Assembly: GCF_006540085.1 (NCBI RefSeq)
Contig: NZ_BJOG01000002.1
Span: 62,001-126,000, forward strand
Source of the DNA: Microbacterium oxydans
Lineage (GTDB): Bacteria; Actinomycetota; Actinomycetes; Actinomycetales; Microbacteriaceae
Reading direction: 5' to 3'
Length of the DNA stretch: 64,000 bases
The stretch's first letter is position 1, and each line of letters opens with the position of its first letter. Positions 62,875 through 64,000 of this stretch are shown piece by piece. The translations under genes and the position numbers were made by a program. The notes under the pieces were generated by a model. That model ran no database searches and was not told the DNA's origin. It saw only the letters and a list, made by a program, of their open reading frames with translations.

Positions 62875-63441
62875 GTGTCCAAGCCCTCCCGCGATCGCTT
62901 CGATGACGTTCCCCGTTCCACCGGACGGGTGGGAGCGCATCGCGCCGAAGCTCCGGGGATGAACGGCTGGGTCGTGCTGCTGTGGTCCTTCGTCGCCGCT
63001 CTGGTGCTCATCATCGCCGGCATCTTCGGATCGCTCGTGGTCATGGGACGCATCTCCCTCTTCCCCGAGGCCGCTCCCAGCGCCGTTCCCACCCCGGTGG
63101 AGACGGGCGTGGTGGACACCTCCATCTCCGTGATGATCCTCAACGGCACGCCGGAGGAAGGGCTCGACACCCAGATGCGCGACCTGCTCATCAACAACGG
63201 ATGGGCGTCGGAGAACGTCTTCGCCGGTGACAGCTCCAGCCAGGACTTCGCCACCACGACCGTGTTCTACGTCAACGACGAGGACGAACTCGCGGCGATC
63301 GGACTGGCGAACGTGCTCGGTGGAGCGGCCGTGCAGCAGAGCGACTACTACTCGGGTCAGACCGAGGAGGGCAACAAGCAGTTCACAGTGGTCATCGGCC
63401 TCGATCGATCGAGCTCGGCCGGCGAGACGCCCACCCCCTGA
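62875..63441 (+). CDS. LytR C-terminal domain membrane protein
   Basis: 188 aa, GTG start. A cytoplasmic N-terminus, one membrane helix (VVLLWSFVAALVLIIAGIFGSLVVM, about 33-57) and an outer LytR_C domain (ISVMILNGTPEEGLDTQMRDLL; TTVFYVNDEDELAAIGLANVLGG). It is the form without the LCP catalytic domain and may bind cell wall material. Common neighbour of groEL in this group. Confidence 0.88.
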   Translation: MSKPSRDRFDDVPRSTGRVGAHRAEAPGMNGWVVLLWSFVAALVLIIAGIFGSLVVMGRISLFPEAAPSAVPTPVETGVVDTSISVMILNGTPEEGLDTQMRDLLINNGWASENVFAGDSSSQDFATTTVFYVNDEDELAAIGLANVLGGAAVQQSDYYSGQTEEGNKQFTVVIGLDRSSSAGETPTP

Positions 63442-63469
63442 CCTCGGCCGGTGCCGTACCTCCGGCGGC

Positions 63470-63498
63470 TTGCACTCGAAGGTGTCGAGTGCCAGAAT
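63470..63498 (+). promoter_or_regulatory. groEL promoter
   Basis: TTGCAC (63470-63475) and CAGAAT (63493-63498) are spaced by 17 bases. The start point would fall inside the CIRCE operator. Confidence 0.6.
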
Positions 63499-63502
63499 GG
63501 CG

Positions 63503-63529
63503 TTAGCACTCTCTCACTCTGAGTGCTAA
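63503..63529 (+). promoter_or_regulatory. CIRCE operator (HrcA site)
   Basis: TTAGCACTC (63503-63511), 9 bases, GAGTGCTAA (63521-63529): a perfect match to the CIRCE consensus. HrcA repression with heat induction of groEL is expected. Confidence 0.96.

Positions 63530-64000
<471 letters not shown>

Overview
The window is high-GC DNA with tight gene packing, frequent GTG/TTG starts and 4-base stop/start overlaps. Its gene set (topA next to a Flp/tad pilus locus, sigK/rskA with a fasciclin lipoprotein, senX3/regX3, glnR, carD, a lone groEL with CIRCE, DUF7882, DUF4032, DUF3263, DUF4244) points to a Gram-positive actinobacterium of the Microbacteriaceae, most like Microbacterium. It is chromosomal and mostly housekeeping. 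I worked by eye; family names rest on recognised motifs and gene order, not on searches.

Layout. 1-3.7 kb: a hypothetical gene entering from the left edge, then a tad pilus locus whose ATPase gene has lost its 5' part. 3.7-10 kb: topA, tmk, holB and a secreted alpha/beta hydrolase in one direction, then tRNA-Thr(CGU). 10.2-13 kb: nicotinamidase, DUF1697, CGNR regulator, PfpI protein, tRNA-Lys(UUU). 13-15.2 kb: a fasciclin lipoprotein divergent from sigK-rskA, as in the SigK regulon of mycobacteria. 15.8-18.2 kb: a possible structured RNA, an aminodeoxychorismate lyase-like gene and an AbiEi-like/DUF559 protein. 18.2-26.4 kb: a leftward phosphate block pstSCAB, a Nudix/histidine-phosphatase gene, ppk1, and the nitrogen regulator glnR. 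26.4-30.3 kb: small membrane proteins, nitrobindin, YgfZ, methyltransferase, gpmA. 30.3-33.2 kb: phoU divergent from senX3-regX3, the phosphate-sensing system. 11-nt spaced GGTGAAC-type repeats (PHO boxes) lie before pstS and between phoU and senX3, tying the two blocks into one phosphate regulon. 33.2-43.2 kb: carD, ispDF, cysS, rlmB, DUF4032, an MsmK/UgpC-type ATPase, and a DsbA-fold protein without its CxxC.

43.27-51.09 kb: a 7.8-kb integrated element in tRNA-Thr(UGU), bounded by exact 22-bp repeats of the tRNA 3' end. It carries a truncated tyrosine integrase, phage gene tails, an HNH nuclease, a holin-like protein and a small HTH protein, so it reads as a decayed prophage. It also carries cargo: a membrane-anchored HEPN-motif protein, an FRG-domain protein, an overlapping secreted-protein/lipoprotein gene pair and a zinc-ribbon membrane protein. 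This is the best place in the window to look for undescribed defence, exclusion or toxin functions.

51.1-64 kb: VOC protein, lipoprotein, DUF7882, ppk2, aldo/keto reductase, a LuxR-type two-component system with an ABC exporter, a SRAP protein, DMT permease, nitroreductase, msrB, DUF2332, DUF3263, a LytR_C protein, and the start of groEL behind a perfect CIRCE operator.
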